52,037 bases of DNA. Source: an uncultured Agathobaculum sp. Lineage in GTDB: Bacteria; Bacillota; Clostridia; Oscillospirales; Butyricicoccaceae. A model generated the notes under the pieces. The model was not told where the DNA came from and did no database searches. It saw nothing but the letters and a program-made list of their open reading frames with translations. Positions within the stretch are counted from its first letter, which is position 1, and every line of letters starts with the position of its first letter. Location of the stretch: positions 1-52,037 of the forward strand of contig CAKSVR010000012.1 of assembly GCA_934504345.1 (NCBI GenBank), written 5' to 3'. This document shows, in pieces, positions 22,559-30,673 of the stretch. The translations under genes were made by a program, and so were the position numbers.

Positions 22559-23836
22559 TCAGCCGATGATTTCCGCCAGCACACCGTCTCTGTGCAGTCC
22601 GGTGACCTTGACCACAGCAGGCCGGTTCTTCTCTGCCGCATCCTTTATATAGATGGGAAAGCCAAAGCGCCCGTGCGCCGCCCACAGGCCGCCTGTCGGG
22701 TGCTCGGGCAGTGCATACAGCGTGCGGCCGATAAACCGCTCCCGATAGGCGCGGCTGAGCCGTTCTGCCACGGCCTTTGCCCGCTCGGCGCGGTCGGCTT
22801 TGGTCTGCCGGTCGAGCTGACCGGGCATGGCGGCCGCCTTTGTGCCCTCGCGCACCGAATACGGGAACACATGAACGGATGCGAACGCGCACCGCTCGAG
22901 GAACGCCAGCGTCTGCTCAAACTCGTCCTCGGTTTCGCCCGGAAAGCCGACGATGAGGTCGGTCGTGACCGAGCAGTCCGGAAATGCCGCCCGCAGGCGC
23001 TCCACACAGCCGTAAAATTCCTCGGTGGTGTAGTGACGGTTCATGCGGCGCAGCACACTGTCGCAGCCGCTCTGCATGGACAGATGGAAATGCCGCGCGA
23101 GATTGTCAAAGCCGCGCAGCCGCTCACAGAACGCCTCATCCACCGCGCGCGGGTCGAGCGAGCCGAGCCGGAGCTGCACGTTCGGCTGGGCGGTCAGCAG
23201 GCGCTCCAGCAGCGCCGTGAGCGGTACGGGCGGGTCGAAGTCGCGGCCGTAGGAGGCGATCTCGATGCCGGTCAGCACGATCTCATGTACGCCCGCCTCG
23301 GCCAGCCGTGCGGTCTGCTCGAGCGCCTGCGCGAGCGGCAGCGACCGCACCCGTCCCCGCGCATACGGGATGATGCAGTAGGTGCAGAAGTTGTTGCAGC
23401 CGTCCTCCACCTTCAGCAGCGCGCGCGTGCGCCCTTTCGGAATGCCGGCGGGCAGGGACTCGAACGCATCCTCCGCGCTCTCCTGCGGCTGTACGGCCTG
23501 TCCGCGAACGGCCTGCTCGCACAGGTCGATGACCTGTGCCCTGTCCTTTGTGCCGCACACGAGGTCGATCTCGCCCGTGGCGCGGACACGCTCCGGGTCG
23601 GTCTGCGCGAAGCAGCCGCACGCCGCGATGACAGCCTCCGGATTGTCGCGCCGCAGCTTGTGGAACGCGCGGATGTTCTTATGGTCGGAAACCGAGGTGA
23701 CGGTGCAGGTGTTAACGATGACGGCATCCGCATCCCGCTCGACGATCTCGTGTCCGCGCGCCTCGGCCAGCTGGCTGAGCGCCTGTGTTTCAAATAAGTT
23801 GACCTTGCAGCCCAAGGTGTAAAATGCAAATTTCAA
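22559..23836 (-). CDS. mtaB: tRNA methylthiotransferase MtaB
   Basis: 425 residues with a TTG start at 23836 (AAGGA 10 bases upstream; no in-frame ATG fits). MKFAFYTLGCKVNLFETQAL is the MtaB N-terminus. The auxiliary 4Fe-4S cysteines are Cys10, Cys44 and one of Cys73/Cys75. The radical-SAM cysteines are Cys147, Cys151 and Cys154 in GCNNFCTYC. LGSLDPRAVDEAF, LSMQSGCDSVLRRMNRHYT and TDLIVGFPGETEDEFEQT are conserved family blocks. A TRAM-like domain ends the protein. It adds a methylthio group to t6A37 to give ms2t6A in tRNA-Lys and similar tRNAs. Confidence 0.95.
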   Translation of the reverse strand: MKFAFYTLGCKVNLFETQALSQLAEARGHEIVERDADAVIVNTCTVTSVSDHKNIRAFHKLRRDNPEAVIAACGCFAQTDPERVRATGEIDLVCGTKDRAQVIDLCEQAVRGQAVQPQESAEDAFESLPAGIPKGRTRALLKVEDGCNNFCTYCIIPYARGRVRSLPLAQALEQTARLAEAGVHEIVLTGIEIASYGRDFDPPVPLTALLERLLTAQPNVQLRLGSLDPRAVDEAFCERLRGFDNLARHFHLSMQSGCDSVLRRMNRHYTTEEFYGCVERLRAAFPDCSVTTDLIVGFPGETEDEFEQTLAFLERCAFASVHVFPYSVREGTKAAAMPGQLDRQTKADRAERAKAVAERLSRAYRERFIGRTLYALPEHPTGGLWAAHGRFGFPIYIKDAAEKNRPAVVKVTGLHRDGVLAEIIG

Positions 23837-23891
23837 GAGTGTACATTCCTTTGTGATGCACGGCCCGGTGCAGGGTATATATATTAAGGTT

Positions 23892-23918
23892 GCAGCCTTT
23901 GCAGCCTTTGCAGCCTTT
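23892..23918. repeat. Three exact tandem copies of a 9-bp unit
   Basis: GCAGCCTTT is repeated three times without change, directly upstream of the TATATATA stretch that could serve as the mtaB promoter. Copy number may vary by slippage. Confidence 0.9.
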
Positions 23919-24026
23919 CCGAATTTCCTGCACGGAGCCTGTCATTTTTTGCTGTCTAAAGCCGCGTTTTTTGCGCGTTTGACATGGTCTATTTTAACAT
24001 AAAAATGCGAAAATTCAAAACAATGT

Positions 24027-24055
24027 TTGACAAACCTGAAATGTCATGCTATACT
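24027..24055 (+). promoter_or_regulatory. Promoter of the small protein/NlpC-P60 unit
   Basis: TTGACA (24027-24032), 17 bp, TATACT (24050-24055), about 58 bases before the first start codon. Confidence 0.85.
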
Positions 24056-24095
24056 GTTACCGTAATGTAACTTTGGACTGTAACCATTTTGTAAC
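24055..24095. promoter_or_regulatory. Four phased TGTWAC boxes downstream of the promoter
   Basis: TGTTAC at 24055 and TGTAAC at 24066, 24079 and 24090 start 11, 13 and 11 bases apart, roughly one helical turn each. The first two also form an inverted GTTAC/GTAAC pair. The position at and after the transcription start fits a repressor array. Confidence 0.5.
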
Positions 24096-24112
24096 TATAA
24101 GGAGTGCAGATA

Positions 24113-24409
24113 ATGCCTACCACCAAGAAGAATAACCTTCTGGAATATAAGGGTCACCCGCTGATGCGTAAAGAAAATGTTATCTATTACGGCTCTATGA
24201 GTGATTCTCATATCATTATGATGCAGATTCTTGAATCCGGTGATTACAAGGGCCTGCCGGTTGCAAAGCGTGTTTCTGTACAGCTTCAGCAGACCAATCC
24301 CAACGTGCGTGCAAAAGAGCGTATCGTTAAAAAAACCGAGAAGGACAGCCTTTGGGCAGCGATGGATATTGCATCCATCTGGCTCGGACGAGCCCTGCAC
24401 ACAAAGTAA
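24113..24409 (+). CDS. Small conserved protein of unknown function
   Basis: 98 residues. ATG 24113 follows AAGGAG by 8 bases; a GTG three codons earlier would swallow that site. The protein is basic and well ordered (MPTTKKNNLLEYKGHPLMRKENVIYYGSMSDSHIIMMQILES), with no signal peptide or membrane helix. The middle YYGSMSDSHIIMMQIL looks like a beta-alpha unit. I recall similar proteins in related gut Clostridia but no assigned function. It lies 64 bases before the NlpC/P60 gene without a terminator between, so the two are probably co-transcribed. Confidence 0.75.
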   Translation: MPTTKKNNLLEYKGHPLMRKENVIYYGSMSDSHIIMMQILESGDYKGLPVAKRVSVQLQQTNPNVRAKERIVKKTEKDSLWAAMDIASIWLGRALHTK

Positions 24410-24473
24410 GGTCAGCGCCGTTCCGGCGGACCGAAAACGTCCTCTCCCATTTTGAAACGGAGGCTTCAATTTC

Positions 24474-25613
24474 ATGTCTTTTTCTAAAAAGCTCGCCCGC
24501 GTGGCATTTTCCGGTGCCCTCGCGATGTCGATGCTCCTGCCGAGCTCTCTGGCTGTCTATCAGGCACAGGTAAAGGCTGATTCCCTTTATCTCCGTCAGG
24601 CGCCCGGCGGTGCAGTCATCACCTCGCTCCCGCAGGGTACCACGGTAGCGGTGCTTGAGAACAGCTCCAGCTGGTACAAGGTATCCGTAAACGGCAAGGA
24701 AGGCTACGTCAGCGGCGAGTACCTGACCGGCACCACCACGACCGACTTCGCGCTCGGCACCGGCACCGTAAAGTGCAGCTCGAGCGTAAACTTCCGCTCC
24801 GCGCCGAGCACCTCCTCCACCTCCTACGGTGAGCTGAAGAACGGCACGGCGGTAAACGTTGTCGGCATCAGCGGCGGCTGGTATAAGGTTACATACGGCG
24901 GCAAGACCGGCTACATCCATCCGGATTATCTGGCGCTCTCGAGCAGCTCCGCATCCACCGGCACCGCTGTTACCCCGAACACGAGCTCTGCCTCTTACAC
25001 CGGCACAGCGGCCACGGTAAAGTGCAATTCGAGCGTGAACTTCCGCTCTGCATCCAACACCTCCTCCACCGTACTCGGTGAGCTGAAGAACGGCACGGCT
25101 GTTACCGTTGTCGGCACCGAGGGCGACTGGAGCAAGGTCACTTACGCCGGCAAGACCGGCTACATCCGCTCGGATTACCTTGCGATGACCGGCGGCACCG
25201 AGCTCAACCCGTCGAACAATGCAGCATCCTACAACGTGAGCACCCAGCGTGCGAGCGTGCTGAACTATGCGGCACAGTTCCTCGGCGTTCCGTATGTCTA
25301 CGGCGGCAGCACGCCGAGCGGCTTTGACTGCTCCGGCTTCACCTCGTATGTGTTCAAGAACACGGTCGGCTCCATCCCGCGCGTTGCACAGGCGCAGTAC
25401 GATGCGACCACCCGCATTTCGCTGGAAAACCTCCTGCCGGGCGATCTGGTATTCTTCGGCAGCAGCGCTTATTCCATCAGCCACGTCGGCATCTATGTCG
25501 GCAGCAATCAGTTCATCCACGCGCCGCATACCGGCGAAGTGGTCAAGTATGAATCGCTGACCGGCACCTATGCTACCCGTTTCCAGGGCGGCGGCCGCGT
25601 GATCTTCGACTAA
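24474..25613 (+). CDS. Secreted SH3b-NlpC/P60 peptidoglycan hydrolase
   Basis: 379 residues. The first 30 residues form a signal peptide. Three bacterial SH3 units follow: about 34-85 (DSLYLRQAPGGAVITSLPQGTTVAVLE), 97-155 (SVNFRSAPSTSSTSYGELKNGTAVNVVG) and 182-240 (SVNFRSASNTSSTVLGELKNGTAVTVVG). The last two are near-identical duplicates. The C-terminal NlpC/P60 domain starts near 265 (FLGVPYVYGGSTPSGFDCSGFTSYVF) with catalytic Cys286 and His in ISHVGIYVG. Such enzymes cut gamma-D-Glu-diamino-acid or related stem-peptide bonds and act outside the membrane. A clear terminator follows. Confidence 0.92.
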   Translation: MSFSKKLARVAFSGALAMSMLLPSSLAVYQAQVKADSLYLRQAPGGAVITSLPQGTTVAVLENSSSWYKVSVNGKEGYVSGEYLTGTTTTDFALGTGTVKCSSSVNFRSAPSTSSTSYGELKNGTAVNVVGISGGWYKVTYGGKTGYIHPDYLALSSSSASTGTAVTPNTSSASYTGTAATVKCNSSVNFRSASNTSSTVLGELKNGTAVTVVGTEGDWSKVTYAGKTGYIRSDYLAMTGGTELNPSNNAASYNVSTQRASVLNYAAQFLGVPYVYGGSTPSGFDCSGFTSYVFKNTVGSIPRVAQAQYDATTRISLENLLPGDLVFFGSSAYSISHVGIYVGSNQFIHAPHTGEVVKYESLTGTYATRFQGGGRVIFD

Positions 25614-25624
25614 GTTACATACCG

Positions 25625-25659
25625 AAGCTCCTCTCGGAAATCCGAGAGGAGCTTTTTTT
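25625..25659 (+). terminator. Terminator of the NlpC/P60 gene
   Basis: AAGCTCCTCTCGGA pairs perfectly with TCCGAGAGGAGCTT (25625-25638 and 25641-25654), followed by T5. The end of the converging gene touches it. Confidence 0.92.
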
Positions 25660-26209
25660 ATGCGTTCAGCACCACTTCCCCGTCCGTCCAGCGGACAGAC
25701 CGCGGCGTGAACGACTGCGCCTCCAGCTGCTCATTCCACTGCGCGGCGAATGCATCGGAAAGCGCCTGAGCGGCCTCGTCGGGCAGCGTGAAGCCCTCCA
25801 GCTGCATTGTACGGCACGGCAGACAGAGCACGCCGTTCTCTATCGCGACGTTCCACTCGCCGTACAGGCGGCACTGTGCGGGCAGGAACAGCAGCGCGGT
25901 ACGCAGCCGACCCGGCACGAGGCCGCTGTCGCTCAGCGCCTGCCGCTCGACAGCCACGGTAACGGCGACCGTGCCCTCCCGGCTGATGCTGACGGCCGTG
26001 CTGTCCAGCGGGAGCGGCACAGCCTGCGCCAGCATGGCGGCGATCTCGTCCTCGGTGATGTGAAGCTCCATCGCAGTGTCCTCCTCCGGCGCAGCGGGCG
26101 CGGTGCCGGTGTCCGCTCGGCCCAGCAGCATCCTTCCCAGCATCAGCAGGCATAAAAGCATACACACGCCCAGAATGATGGTATAAACGACGCTTTTTTG
26201 CTCCTGCAT
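25658..26209 (-). CDS. Membrane-anchored extracytoplasmic protein, unknown
   Basis: 183 residues, ATG 26209 after GGAGGG. Residues 8-30 (VYTIILGVCMLLCLLMLGRML) form a single N-terminal membrane anchor, then an Ala/Pro/Glu-rich linker. The remaining about 135 residues are predicted to lie outside the membrane. ELHITEDEIAAMLAQAVPLPLDSTAVSISREGTVAVTVAVE resembles the layout of YpmS/DUF2140-like proteins, but the match is only by eye. The frame has good codon use and a ribosome site, so it is a real gene. No partner is apparent; it converges on the NlpC/P60 gene. Confidence 0.6.
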   Translation of the reverse strand: MQEQKSVVYTIILGVCMLLCLLMLGRMLLGRADTGTAPAAPEEDTAMELHITEDEIAAMLAQAVPLPLDSTAVSISREGTVAVTVAVERQALSDSGLVPGRLRTALLFLPAQCRLYGEWNVAIENGVLCLPCRTMQLEGFTLPDEAAQALSDAFAAQWNEQLEAQSFTPRSVRWTDGEVVLNA

Positions 26210-26303
26210 AGTTTTCCCTCCTGTTGGGATACTTTATGCGGCGGGCGACGCGGATATGCGTTTCCCGCAGGGTCGGCCATTGGCCACCCATTCTGCGCCG
26301 TAG

Positions 26304-26330
26304 TCACGGCAGATTGCACTGGTTTTGCGT
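26304..26330. repeat. Fragment of the large structured repeat
   Basis: A 27-base stretch centred on CAGATTGCACTGG is identical to part of copy B (48167-48193), and 25 of its bases (from CGGC...) also match copy A near 8148-8173. Sequence on both sides diverges quickly, so this is a remnant or a minimal unit. Confidence 0.8.
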
Positions 26331-26366
26331 TGCTATTGTCCCATACAACCGCAAAAACTCCTTCCT

Positions 26367-26392
26367 CCTAACTCCTAACTCCTAACTCCTAT
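26367..26392. repeat. Short tandem repeat of CTAACTC
   Basis: The 7-base unit CTAACTC is repeated three times with partial flanking units. It resembles the CTC-rich arms of the palindromic elements at 10046 and 34256 and lies 37 bases after the structured-repeat fragment. Confidence 0.75.
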
Positions 26393-26427
26393 CTGTCAAT
26401 GCTCTTCACTCCGGATAAAACGGCACG

Positions 26428-26455
26428 AAAAAAGCACCGCCGAAGCGGTGCTTTT
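26428..26455 (-). terminator. Terminator of the NSS transporter gene
   Basis: AAAGCACCGC pairs with GCGGTGCTTT around the loop CGAA (plus-strand reading); the minus strand continues with TTTTTT. Confidence 0.9.
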
Positions 26456-26465
26456 CGTTTTCCTT

Positions 26466-27833
26466 TTAGAAGAACTTATCCTTAATGCCCAGTGCGAAGA
26501 TGATGAGCACGATAACGGGCAGGATATAGCTGACATAGAAGCGGATGTTATCCTTGATCTTCATGCCGCCGCCCTCATTGGCCTCCTCCTTGAAGTTCTT
26601 CCAGCCCCAGCCGTAGCGGGAGGTGCAGAACAGCAGGTAGACCAGCGAGCCGAGCGGCAGCCAGATATTCGACACGAGGAAGTCCTCGAGGTCGAGCACA
26701 TTCGAGCCGTCGCCGAACGGCTGGAAACCCGACCAGACGTTAAAGCCGAGCACGCACGGCAGCGACAGCAGGATCATCAGCACGATGTTGATGGCCGCCG
26801 TCTTTTTGCGGCTCCAGCCGGTCAGGTCCATGCAGCAGGACATGATGTTCTCGAACACGGCCAGCACGGTCGAGAACGCCGCAAATGCCATGAACACGAA
26901 GAACAGGCTTCCCCACAGACGGCCGAGCGCCATGTGGTTGAAGATGTTCGGCAGGGTGACGAAGATCAGGTTCGGGCCGCTGTCCGGTGCAACGTCAAAT
27001 GCGAAGCACGCCGGGAAGATGATAAGACCCGCAGTAAACGCCACGAACGTATCCAGAATGGCAACGTTGACGGCCTCGCCGAGCAGTGCGCGGCCCTTGC
27101 CGATATAGCTGCCGAAGATCGCCATCGCGCCGATGCCGAGCGACAGCGTGAAGAACGCCTGATTCATCGCGGCAACGATAACGTTGGCGATGCCGCATTC
27201 CTGCATCCGACCGAGGTCCGGGATGAGGTAGAAGCGCAGACCCTCGCCCGAGCCCTCCGTCATAATGCTGTTGATCGCCAGAATGACCATGATAGCGAGC
27301 AAAATCATCATCATCACTTTGGTAACGCGCTCCAGACCGCCTTGCAAGCCGAACGAGTTGATCGCAAAGCCGATGACCACGACTGCGATCATGCAGACCG
27401 CCATCACGACCGGCTTGCCGAGCATCTCCGGAAACGCGGCCTGCACCTGCTCGGTCGTCGCGCCGGCAAACCGGCCGCTGACCGTCAGGTAGAAGTAGTA
27501 CAGCATCCAGCCGCACACGGTGGTGTAGAACATCATCAGCAGGTAGTTGCCGATCATCGCCAGATAGCCGTGGATGTGCCACTTGCTGCCCGGCTTCTCG
27601 AGCGCCTGATACGCCCGCACCGGGCTTTTCTGGCTGGCGCGGCCGACAGCGAACTCCATCGTCATGATCGGCAGGCCGAGGATGAGCAGGAACAGCACAT
27701 AGCACACGACAAACGCGCCGCCGCCGTACTGGCCGACCATCCACGGGAACTTCCATACGTTGCCCACACCGATGGCGCAGCCTGCCGACAGCAGGATGAA
27801 GCCAAGGCGCGAGCCGAGTCTTTCTCTTTGCAT
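26466..27833 (-). CDS. Sodium-dependent neurotransmitter:sodium symporter (NSS/SNF) family transporter
   Basis: 455 residues with 11-12 membrane segments. RLGFILLSAGCAIGVGNVWKFPWMVGQYGGGAFVVCYVLF is the diagnostic first helix, holding the sodium site GxAIGxGNVWKFPW. FFTLSLGIGAMAIFGSYIGKG in the middle and FMAFAAFSTVLAVFENIMSCCMD are the usual helix 6 and helix 8 regions. Bacterial members import amino acids such as tryptophan, leucine or tyrosine with sodium; the substrate cannot be read. It is a single gene bounded by terminators on both sides. Confidence 0.92.
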   Translation of the reverse strand: MQRERLGSRLGFILLSAGCAIGVGNVWKFPWMVGQYGGGAFVVCYVLFLLILGLPIMTMEFAVGRASQKSPVRAYQALEKPGSKWHIHGYLAMIGNYLLMMFYTTVCGWMLYYFYLTVSGRFAGATTEQVQAAFPEMLGKPVVMAVCMIAVVVIGFAINSFGLQGGLERVTKVMMMILLAIMVILAINSIMTEGSGEGLRFYLIPDLGRMQECGIANVIVAAMNQAFFTLSLGIGAMAIFGSYIGKGRALLGEAVNVAILDTFVAFTAGLIIFPACFAFDVAPDSGPNLIFVTLPNIFNHMALGRLWGSLFFVFMAFAAFSTVLAVFENIMSCCMDLTGWSRKKTAAINIVLMILLSLPCVLGFNVWSGFQPFGDGSNVLDLEDFLVSNIWLPLGSLVYLLFCTSRYGWGWKNFKEEANEGGGMKIKDNIRFYVSYILPVIVLIIFALGIKDKFF

Positions 27834-27857
27834 TGTTTACTTTTCCCCTTTTCTGCG

Positions 27858-27887
27858 AAAAACCGCGCGGCACTCCTGCCGTGCGGT
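27858..27887 (-). terminator. Terminator of tadA
   Basis: ACCGCGCGGCA (27862-27872) pairs with TGCCGTGCGGT (27877-27887), one mismatch. The minus strand continues TTTTTCGC. Confidence 0.8.
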
Positions 27888-27917
27888 CTGCCGCAACTTA
27901 CATACTATGCTCTCGGA

Positions 27918-28418
27918 CTACTGCGGTGCAGCAGTGCAAGATTTCTCTAATTTGCGGATCTCTTTCCGCTTTTTACGCAGCTCGCGGAAGAAATCCCGCA
28001 GAATATCCGCGCATTCCTGCTCCAGCACGCCGCTCACCAGCGCGGGCTGGTGGTTGTACGGCAGTGCGAACAGGTTTATCATCGAGCCGCACGAGCCCGC
28101 TTTCGGGTCCGGTGCGCCGTAGTACACGGTCTTCATGCGCGAATTGATCAGCGCACCCGCGCACATCGGGCACGGCTCGAGCGTAACATACAGGTCACAG
28201 CGGTGCAGCCGCCAGCCGCCCAGCTTTTTGCACGCCTTTTCGATGGCCTCGATCTCCGCGTGATGCAGGGCGTTCTTTTTGGTTTCGCGGCGGTTGCGCC
28301 CGCGCCCGACGATCTTTCCGTCGCAGACAACGACCGCGCCCACCGGCACTTCGCCCTCATCTGCGGCCTTCTGCGCCAGCTTCAGCGCAGCCTTCATGTA
28401 TTTTTCCTGCTCGGTCAT
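27918..28418 (-). CDS. tadA: tRNA adenosine-34 deaminase TadA
   Basis: 166 residues from ATG 28418 (TGAGGA ribosome site). An upstream in-frame ATG lies inside the preceding gene and is rejected. Zinc ligand His53 with proton-shuttle Glu55 is in LHHAEIEAIE; zinc ligands Cys83 and Cys86 are in LEPCPMCAGALI. MTEQEKYMKAALKLAQKAADEGEVPVGAVVV is the family N-terminus. It converts A34 to inosine in tRNA-Arg(ACG). It is spaced 7 bases after the SHOCT gene, as in an operon. Confidence 0.95.
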   Translation of the reverse strand: MTEQEKYMKAALKLAQKAADEGEVPVGAVVVCDGKIVGRGRNRRETKKNALHHAEIEAIEKACKKLGGWRLHRCDLYVTLEPCPMCAGALINSRMKTVYYGAPDPKAGSCGSMINLFALPYNHQPALVSGVLEQECADILRDFFRELRKKRKEIRKLEKSCTAAPQ

Positions 28419-28425
28419 AAATTCC

Positions 28426-29445
28426 TCAGATTTTCCCGAGCAGACGCGCCTTCGCCTGCTCAAATTCTTCATCGGTCAGGTGCCCTTTTTCGTGCAGTCC
28501 AGCCAGCCGCTCCAGCTGGTCGATCATATCCGCCTTGGGTGCCGTTTTCCTTGCTTCTCCGCGCATTTCCTCGAACGTCAGCAATTTCGCAAAGCTCTCC
28601 ATTGCCTGCGGTTCAAAGACCAAGGTTGCAGCACCGCCTGTCGGCGCGTCAATCTCTACCGTTGTGCTACGCTCATCTATCTCGCGATATTCCGTGCGGT
28701 TCGGTTCACCCTCCTGTAAGCTGGTCTGAATGCCGACTATGATACCGATCACGATGCCGATTACCAGACCGACAATATTCAGCAGAAGTGTACCGAACAA
28801 GCCAAAGACAAGTGCCAGCGCCGAACCGATCGCGATTGCCCTGCCGGTCATAAGACCGCCCTCTGTGCCGTGTACCTGATAAGCCTCTCGACGCACTTCA
28901 CCCGCTGCTTTTACCGAGCGAATCGAACGAACCGGCAGCTCACCAATCTGCAGGCTGCCCTTGCCCGTGTAGAGACCCTTATCCCGCCGGAAAAAGCGCA
29001 GCGCATCGCCGTCGCGCCAGACCTCCAGCTTCGCCTTCGGCAGCAGTCCGCCGCCGTTTTTAACGGCAGCCGTGAAGGTCTCCGCAGGCTTGTCCGTCAG
29101 CTCACCGGCACTGCGGCAGTCGAATCCCCAGCTTTGCAGCACCGCAAGATTGTCCGTGTTGTACGACACGGAAAGCGCGGCACAGTTTCCGCTGCTGTCG
29201 GTCAGGGTCAGCGCAATCGGGCGCAGCTTGTACACCCGAAGCATACCCTGCATTTCGTCCGGCTCGGTCGGTACCGCGTCCGCGGTGAGCGTGTACGCGC
29301 CCTTGTCCAGCGTGAGCGGCAGCTGTCCGCTGCCCTCGTCGGTCGGCAGCAGCGTCCACGCCGCCGGCTCGGAAAATAAGTAATAGCGTCCCGCCGGTAC
29401 GAACGGTGCGTCCTCTCGAATAGTCACAACTACGTTTTTACTCAT
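28426..29445 (-). CDS. Membrane protein with C-terminal SHOCT domain, unknown
   Basis: 339 residues from ATG 29445 (ribosome site GAAGGTG). The N-terminal about 190 residues are beta-rich with pleckstrin-like spacing (LPKAKLEVWRDGDALRFFRRDKGLYTGKGSLQIGELPVRSIRSVKAAG). One long hydrophobic hairpin follows near 200-245 (GSALALVFGLFGTLLLNIVGLVIGIVIGIIVGIQ). The end (DMIDQLERLAGLHEKGHLTDEEFEQAKARLLGKI) is a classic SHOCT motif, a short oligomerisation helix pair. No enzymatic residues were noticed. It lies between mreB and tadA on the same strand, probably co-transcribed from the mreB promoter. Confidence 0.7.
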   Translation of the reverse strand: MSKNVVVTIREDAPFVPAGRYYLFSEPAAWTLLPTDEGSGQLPLTLDKGAYTLTADAVPTEPDEMQGMLRVYKLRPIALTLTDSSGNCAALSVSYNTDNLAVLQSWGFDCRSAGELTDKPAETFTAAVKNGGGLLPKAKLEVWRDGDALRFFRRDKGLYTGKGSLQIGELPVRSIRSVKAAGEVRREAYQVHGTEGGLMTGRAIAIGSALALVFGLFGTLLLNIVGLVIGIVIGIIVGIQTSLQEGEPNRTEYREIDERSTTVEIDAPTGGAATLVFEPQAMESFAKLLTFEEMRGEARKTAPKADMIDQLERLAGLHEKGHLTDEEFEQAKARLLGKI

Positions 29446-29488
29446 CAAGATTCACCTTCCCCACATTTACCGGTAATCTTATGTGCTT

Positions 29489-30553
29489 TTATCGTTTCAT
29501 TTGTCTTTGACGCGACAGATTCATCGTGCCGTCCTGCATTCTGGCCAGATTTTGCAGACAGCTGCCCGTGCCGTAGGCCACACAGGACACGGCCTCGTCC
29601 GCTATGCGGGTCGGAATGCCGGTCTTGGAGGCGATGAGCTTGTCAAAGCCCCAGATGAGCGAGCCGCCGCCTGTCATGGTGATGCCGTTGGTCGAGATGT
29701 CGCCGGTCAGCTCGGGCGGCGTGCGCTCGAGTACCCAGTGTACCGCCTCGACGATGGCCGTGGAAACCTCCTCGAGCGCATCGAGTATCTCGCTCGACGA
29801 GAGCATGAACGTGCGCGGCAGGCCGGTCATCAGACAGCGGCCCTTGACCTCCATGATGGATTCCTCATCGCGCGGATAGACGCAGCCGATGGTGCGCTTG
29901 ACCTGCTGGGCGGTGCGCTCACCGATCAGCGCGTTATGCTTGCGGCGGACGTACTTGATGATCGCCTCGTCGAACTTATCGCCCGCGACCTTGATGGAGG
30001 TGGACTCGACAATGCCGCCGAGCGATACGACCGCAACATCGGTCGTGCCGCCGCCAATATCGACCACCATGTTGCCGTTGGGCTTGTTGATGTCGATACC
30101 CGCGCCGATGGCTGCCGCTACCGGCTCCTCGACCAGAAAAACACGCTTTGCGCCGGCCTGCGTGCCCGCATCGATCACAGCACGCTCCTCCACCTCGGTG
30201 ATGACGGACGGCACGCAGATGACGATATTGGGCTTGAACAGGTGGAAGCCCTGCACCTTGCGGATGAACTCTTTTATCATGCGCTCGGTCATTTCGTAAT
30301 CCGAGATAACACCCTCCCGCAGCGGCCGGATGGCGATAATGTTGCCCGGTGTGCGGCCCAGCATACGCTCCGCCTCTGCGCCGACCGCCATGATATTGCC
30401 CGTGGTCTTGTCCACCGCAACAACCGACGGCTCATTCAGCACAACGCCCTTGCCCTTGAGGTACACCAGCACCGTGGCCGTGCCGAGGTCAATGCCGATG
30501 TCGCTCGAAAAAAGCGACAGCTTTTTCGCTAATCTTTGCAGAAAAGAAGCCAT
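29489..30553 (-). CDS. mreB: Rod-shape actin homologue MreB (MreB/Mbl)
   Basis: 354 residues. The actin-fold phosphate-1 loop (IGIDLGTATVLVYLKGKGVVLNEPS), VEEPVAAAIGAGIDI, phosphate-2 VVDIGGGTTDVAVVSLGGIV and the adenosine motif ITMTGGGSLIWGFDKLI are all intact. An extra amphipathic N-terminal segment (MASFLQRLAKKLSLFSSD) fits membrane binding. It guides lateral wall synthesis and suggests a rod-shaped cell. mreC and mreD are not adjacent, so it may be the Mbl- or MreBH-like paralogue rather than the mreBCD copy. It has its own promoter. Confidence 0.93.
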   Translation of the reverse strand: MASFLQRLAKKLSLFSSDIGIDLGTATVLVYLKGKGVVLNEPSVVAVDKTTGNIMAVGAEAERMLGRTPGNIIAIRPLREGVISDYEMTERMIKEFIRKVQGFHLFKPNIVICVPSVITEVEERAVIDAGTQAGAKRVFLVEEPVAAAIGAGIDINKPNGNMVVDIGGGTTDVAVVSLGGIVESTSIKVAGDKFDEAIIKYVRRKHNALIGERTAQQVKRTIGCVYPRDEESIMEVKGRCLMTGLPRTFMLSSSEILDALEEVSTAIVEAVHWVLERTPPELTGDISTNGITMTGGGSLIWGFDKLIASKTGIPTRIADEAVSCVAYGTGSCLQNLARMQDGTMNLSRQRQMKR

Positions 30554-30602
30554 TTTTCATTCCTTTCTCCGCGCTCTGTTCGCGTGGATTGACAGTATTA
30601 CC

Positions 30603-30631
30603 ATTATACAGATTTTGTGCGCCATTTGCAA
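30603..30631 (-). promoter_or_regulatory. mreB promoter
   Basis: Minus-strand TTGCAA (30626-30631), 17 bp, TATAAT (30603-30608). Confidence 0.7.
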
Positions 30632-30673
30632 GACTCCGGGGAAAATACCCAAAATTCGACAGTGAAACCGGCA

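Noticed and set aside
23892..23918. Possible CRISPR repeat
   Set aside because: The units are contiguous 9-mers with no spacers. No CRISPR array or cas gene is seen anywhere in the window.
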